From contig CANOGI010000085.1 in the NCBI GenBank assembly GCA_947565475.1, forward strand, positions 1 through 8,453: a stretch of DNA of 8,453 bases. The letters run 5' to 3'. A model generated the notes under the pieces. It saw only the letters and a list, made by a program, of their open reading frames with translations, was not told where the DNA came from and made no database searches. The stretch comes from an uncultured Eubacteriaceae bacterium. GTDB taxonomy: Bacteria > Bacillota > Clostridia > Lachnospirales > CAG-274. Below are positions 6,036 through 8,453 of the stretch, piece after piece. A program made the position numbers and the translations under genes. The stretch's first letter is position 1. Each line of letters opens with the position of its first letter.

Positions 6036-6208
6036 CTTCACGCCATTATGTTACGTAATAGAAATTCGATAAGCCAGCCTCACAAACAAAGCTTTACAAG
6101 CGCTAAAACTGATACGTGAGGAGTTTATTTCATTTTCATAAAAAATACCCTTTAATCATATAACATTTCATAGAAAAACACTATTCGTTTAGATTATCCA
6201 TTCCTTTG

Positions 6209-6340
6209 TTAAAGTTCTACGTCAAACACAGGAAAAGGGTACCCTCTTCCGTAAAATCCATGCTTTTCTCTGACGTTATTAGCAGGGATCTTACTTGTTG
6301 GGAATAATCCCATACCTCTATGAAAATGAGAAATTAACAC
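6209..6340 (-). pseudogene. Unrecognised 43-codon frame, likely gene remnant
   Basis: Directly after the HAD hydrolase gene, a minus-strand frame encodes 43 residues containing GMGLFPTSKIPANN and HGFYGRGYPFPVFDVEL before a TAA. Its GTG (6340-6338) shares one base with the HAD stop codon (TAGTG), so it could be translated by coupling; an internal ATG is at 6313. The composition, with many Gly, Pro and aromatic residues and balanced codons, looks like real protein rather than random AT-rich translation. I do not recognise the family. No RBS other than coupling is visible. The most likely reading is the C-terminal end of a broken gene, with a short coupled protein as the alternative. Confidence 0.35.
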
Positions 6341-6957
6341 TACAAAAAATTACATAACTCACTAATATTCTTAACAATATAGTCTGGCTCTTCATAATCT
6401 CCAGTAATTTGCCAATAAGCGCCAAATCCTTGCTTTACCCATATTGTTCTCATTCCAATTTTTTTAGCTGGCACAATATCATTATCTATTCTATCTCCAA
6501 TCATTACCGCGTTATTGGACTTACAGTTAGCCTTTCGCAAAGCAATTTCAAAAATTTTAGGATTTGGTTTTGATACACCTTCTTCTGCCGAAGCGATAAC
6601 CAAATCAATATATTTCATAATTCCCCATCTCTCCAACCTGCTTTTTGTCCCTAATGGTTGATTAGCAATAATACCAATACGATACTTTTTATTTAGTATT
6701 TCAAGACAATCGGAAACGTCCTTATATAAAATTTCGTCTTCGATATGCCATTTTCTTTTAGGAAGATTATATTTTATTCCTAATTCAATATCACCCTTTT
6801 TATTCTGCTTATAATATTCTAATGCCTCATCATATATAAACGTGTAATCCAAATTTGTAAGTTCCGCTATATCATGAAATGTATGTTCATAAACTAAGCG
6901 CTCATCAACAAGTGTTGAACCAATATCAAAAAATATCCATTCTATATTTTCAAGCAT
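6340..6957 (-). CDS. HAD-superfamily hydrolase with atypical motifs
   Basis: The protein of about 205 residues belongs to the haloacid dehalogenase superfamily (subfamily IA layout, with a helical cap between motifs I and II), soluble and cytoplasmic. Counting from the first ATG at 6966, motif I is FFDIGSTLVDE with nucleophile D14. The usual second Asp of DxD is Gly (G16). Motif II reads IIANQ (99-103) instead of ending in Ser or Thr. Motif III is the lysine of SKPNPKIF (K133). Motif IV is GDRIDND (157-163, D158 and D163). Close relatives with DIGST are common, so this is a subfamily trait rather than decay, but substrate and activity are uncertain. I chose the second ATG (6957): AGAAGG touches the first ATG with no spacing and is 9 nt from the second. 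Its own extended -10 promoter lies upstream. Confidence 0.88.
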   Translation of the reverse strand: MLENIEWIFFDIGSTLVDERLVYEHTFHDIAELTNLDYTFIYDEALEYYKQNKKGDIELGIKYNLPKRKWHIEDEILYKDVSDCLEILNKKYRIGIIANQPLGTKSRLERWGIMKYIDLVIASAEEGVSKPNPKIFEIALRKANCKSNNAVMIGDRIDNDIVPAKKIGMRTIWVKQGFGAYWQITGDYEEPDYIVKNISELCNFL

Positions 6958-7005
6958 ATATTTCATCCTTCTAAATTTTCATTTATCTAATGCTAAAATA
7001 TGCAT

Positions 7006-7034
7006 ATTATAGCATTCATAAATGGCTTTTTCCA
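7006..7034 (-). promoter_or_regulatory. Promoter of the HAD hydrolase gene
   Basis: On the minus strand TGCTATAAT (7014-7006) is a perfect extended -10. A -35-like TGGAAA (7034-7029) lies 17 nt further upstream, matching four of six consensus bases. The predicted start near 7000 gives a leader of about 40 nt to the chosen start codon. Confidence 0.65.
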
Positions 7035-7243
7035 TCATAACCATAATTTGCACGTAATAGCATACAAGAGAACAAAAACAATAAGTGCTTTTATTCTCGC
7101 ATAGTATGATATTTCTCATATATTCCTATATCATTTTATATCTCAATAGGAAATTCGCGCACTAAAGTATTAAAAATCATTATCGTCTTGAGTTGCCTAA
7201 TCTGCAAAAAAGTCAGTATTTTCAAAGGTCTTCACGCCTCAGA
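7035..7243. other. Intergenic DNA, nothing identified
   Basis: Moderately AT-rich sequence between the HAD promoter and the transposon relic. I see no coding frame, repeat or RNA fold that stands out. Confidence 0.4.
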
Positions 7244-7263
7244 ACTTTTTGATAGCAAAAAGT
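7244..7263. repeat. Short hairpin at the left side of the transposon relic
   Basis: ACTTTTT (7244-7250) and AAAAAGT (7257-7263) form a perfect 7-bp stem with loop GATAGC. There is no U-run beyond it. It may be part of the decayed insertion element to its right. Confidence 0.35.
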
Positions 7264-7284
7264 CAAGACTACTCAAATTTTTGT

Positions 7285-7314
7285 ATAACAAAAATTCTCA
7301 TAACAAAAATTCTC
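7285..7314 (+). repeat. Perfect 15-bp tandem duplication
   Basis: ATAACAAAAATTCTC occurs twice in direct succession (7285-7299 and 7300-7314), followed by a degenerate start of a third copy (GTAAC). Because 15 is a multiple of three, the open frame across it is kept and reads ITKIL twice. Confidence 0.85.
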
Positions 7315-7317
7315 GTA

Positions 7318-7446
7318 ACCGACGACGAAAATATTCGCCTTTGTATTCAAAGTGAGGCTGGTCGCCCTCGCAACCTGGCTTACACTCCCCCTGAATACAA
7401 GAGTAAGCCCCCGCTCAAGAAGCAGGGGATTTCTTCTGTCAGTTAA
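7318..7446 (+). mobile_element. TnpB-type (IS200/IS605) 3' end relic
   Basis: The plus-strand frame here reads DDENIRLCIQSEAGRP and then NLAYTPPEYKSKPPLKKQ before a TAA at 7444-7446. It resembles the tail of IS200/IS605 TnpB proteins, where the last codons overlap the structured right end of the element. The DNA fits: CCCCGCT and AGC-A-GGGG (about 7408-7427) form the GC-rich subterminal hairpin typical of such right ends, followed by TTCTTCTGTCA. In intact elements this region also templates the omega RNA guide scaffold of TnpB. None of the TnpB catalytic body (RuvC motifs, zinc finger) is present upstream, so this is an orphan end rather than a functional transposon. It is GC-richer than its surroundings. 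The assignment rests on recognition by eye. Confidence 0.45.
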
Positions 7447-7493
7447 AATACTATTTTTTAATTTGTCAGTATTTACTTAGGTCAAAAGTTATT

Positions 7494-7537
7494 AAAAAAA
7501 CGAGTAGAAAGCCATCCTTTTGTCCTCCTACTCGTTT
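7494..7537 (-). terminator. Strong rho-independent terminator of the right-edge gene
   Basis: AAACGAGTAG (7498-7507) pairs perfectly with CTACTCGTTT (7528-7537). On the minus strand the 3' arm runs straight into a T7 stretch (complement of A7 at 7494-7500), a textbook intrinsic terminator apart from its 20-nt loop. It lies about 50 nt after the stop codon of the minus-strand membrane protein gene. Confidence 0.85.
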
Positions 7538-7584
7538 CAAGCTTATCGTTCAACCGCTTTTAATAAATTTCTATCTCTTTATTA

Positions 7585-8445
7585 TTATTTAAAATAAACC
7601 GTACCTGATGAAATAATATCATATTTTCCAAGCATACTTTCCTGTAATATACATGGTTCAACTCTATTATCCTCTCCTTTTGTAACTTTAAAAAAGCTTA
7701 CGGATAAATATCTTGACCTCATTCTCTCGTCAATAATAACATTTTTGGACGGATAAATCTCATATTTATTATTTCCACAGCTTAAAGAATAAAATATACC
7801 ATTAGGCTTCTTTTCAAGTTGATTTCCATACTCGCTGAAACTACATTCTGTTCCATTAAGCTCTTTAGGAAAATCACCCTGATTATTTAAATATAAGTTA
7901 TACATATCTTTAGTAGTAAAATGCTTAACTGATTTTAAATCGCCTAAATCTTTTTTCTCCGTTTTACCCAATTTTATATTTTCCTGATTTTGTTTAAGTA
8001 TATCGTTTGGTAAATCAGATAAATCTTTATCCATTCTATAAAATCTGTTATCACTATTCTTCTTTAACTTTTCTAAATTATTCTCAACATAATCAATTTC
8101 ATCTTTCAAAACCTCATAATCCTTTTTAATAGAATTAAAACTTACTCTCATCTGTTTGAAACAGTCATGATAATTATCAGCAATTTTTCTAAGCATGATA
8201 AAAATAACTACAAGAAAAATAATTATAGCCGTCAACATTACACATAATATTGAAAAACTTATAATACCGCTAACAGAGTCAAAAGAGAAAATAGGAGAAA
8301 TAGCCGACGACGTTGTTGAATTATCAATTACGGTAGAACTTTCAGACTCGGCGAAAACAATCTGAGTAAACATAGAGGATTTTAAGCTTAAAGTGAAAAT
8401 CATTATTAAAATATTTTTTAAAACATTTTTTATATAAATACTCAT
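7585..8445 (-). CDS. Membrane-anchored coiled-coil protein with shared C-terminal domain
   Basis: I do not recognise this protein of about 286 residues. The N-terminus has basic residues, a hydrophobic core and VFAES, a plausible signal-peptide cleavage site (near residue 34 counting from a TTG at 8451). A Ser/Thr-rich stretch follows, then one long membrane span (about 62-88). Next come a charged coiled coil (about 95-135), a linker, and a C-terminal domain (about 175-288). With a cleaved signal and one span, the coiled coil and C-domain would be cytoplasmic. The C-domain carries IFYSL, KYEIYPSK, RYLSVSFF, VEPC and GKYDIISSG, matching the order of landmarks in the soluble protein at 4862-5494. 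I chose ATG 8445. TTG at 8451 is possible, and any RBS lies beyond the window edge, so the true start may be outside. A strong terminator follows the gene. Confidence 0.7.
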   Translation of the reverse strand: MSIYIKNVLKNILIMIFTLSLKSSMFTQIVFAESESSTVIDNSTTSSAISPIFSFDSVSGIISFSILCVMLTAIIIFLVVIFIMLRKIADNYHDCFKQMRVSFNSIKKDYEVLKDEIDYVENNLEKLKKNSDNRFYRMDKDLSDLPNDILKQNQENIKLGKTEKKDLGDLKSVKHFTTKDMYNLYLNNQGDFPKELNGTECSFSEYGNQLEKKPNGIFYSLSCGNNKYEIYPSKNVIIDERMRSRYLSVSFFKVTKGEDNRVEPCILQESMLGKYDIISSGTVYFK

Positions 8446-8453
8446 AATCAAAT

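Larger units (their letters stand above)
5495..6208. other. Long gene-poor region with structured and repeated segments
   Basis: No complete gene is visible. A perfect A/T palindrome lies at 5563-5580 (TTT, A6, T6, AAA). A more GC-rich patch at 5601-5660 looks like a mobile-element end. An imperfect tandem repeat sits at 5893-5931. A hairpin-forming, GC-richer patch covers about 5985-6121, where CCTCAC (6078-6083) can also pair with GTGAGG (6116-6121). Short frames in the patch are broken by stops. The whole region reads like decayed insertion DNA. Confidence 0.45.

Noticed and set aside
7249..7446. The plus-strand 65-codon frame as an intact gene starting at 7249
   Set aside because: The first 25 codons cover a hairpin and a tandem duplication, no RBS precedes the ATG, and the tail looks like a transposase end, so I treat it as a relic.
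1..8453. CRISPR array or complete defence system
   Set aside because: No regularly spaced direct repeats and no nuclease, helicase or reverse transcriptase motifs are present.

Overview
The window comes from a low-GC Gram-positive bacterium, most likely a member of the Clostridia. The evidence is strongly AT-rich DNA, GGAG/AAGG-type ribosome binding sites, extended -10 promoters, a tRNA-Arg(ACG) without an encoded CCA, and a KtrB whose C-terminus reads YPEEKIFVG, as in Firmicutes KtrB. The species cannot be named from the sequence alone.

Left half (about 240-4272): a minus-strand tRNA-Arg gene with its own extended -10 promoter and a hairpin terminator is divergent from a plus-strand housekeeping cluster. 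That cluster is ktrB (K+ channel subunit), ktrA (cytosolic RCK gating subunit) and a SpoU/TrmH-type RNA 2'-O-methyltransferase whose RBS overlaps the ktrA stop codon. A deoxycytidylate deaminase gene follows after a gap. KtrA and KtrB together form a K+ uptake system. The methyltransferase and the deaminase (rRNA/tRNA modification and dUMP supply) are not obviously linked to K+.

Right half (about 4273-8453): gene-poor and very AT-rich, with minus-strand genes. These are a TTG-started coiled-coil protein, a HAD-family hydrolase with its own promoter and unusual catalytic motifs, and at the right edge a secreted or membrane-anchored coiled-coil protein followed by a strong intrinsic terminator. 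The two coiled-coil proteins share a recognisable C-terminal domain of about 70-100 residues and are probably distant paralogues of unknown function. Between them lie several apparent mobile-element relics: a TnpB-type (IS200/IS605) 3' end, a possible IS21-type end, and short repeats.

The most solid unexpected signal is a pair of short non-coding elements with similar inverted ends (core GTATCTGAAAAC) and a shared subterminal block. They lie immediately either side of the deaminase gene. The left end of the first copy forms the last codons and stop codon of the RNA methyltransferase gene. They look like a small MITE family. I see no CRISPR array and no complete transposase, and nothing that amounts to a clearly new multi-gene system. 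The paralogous coiled-coil pair is the best candidate for undescribed protein biology.
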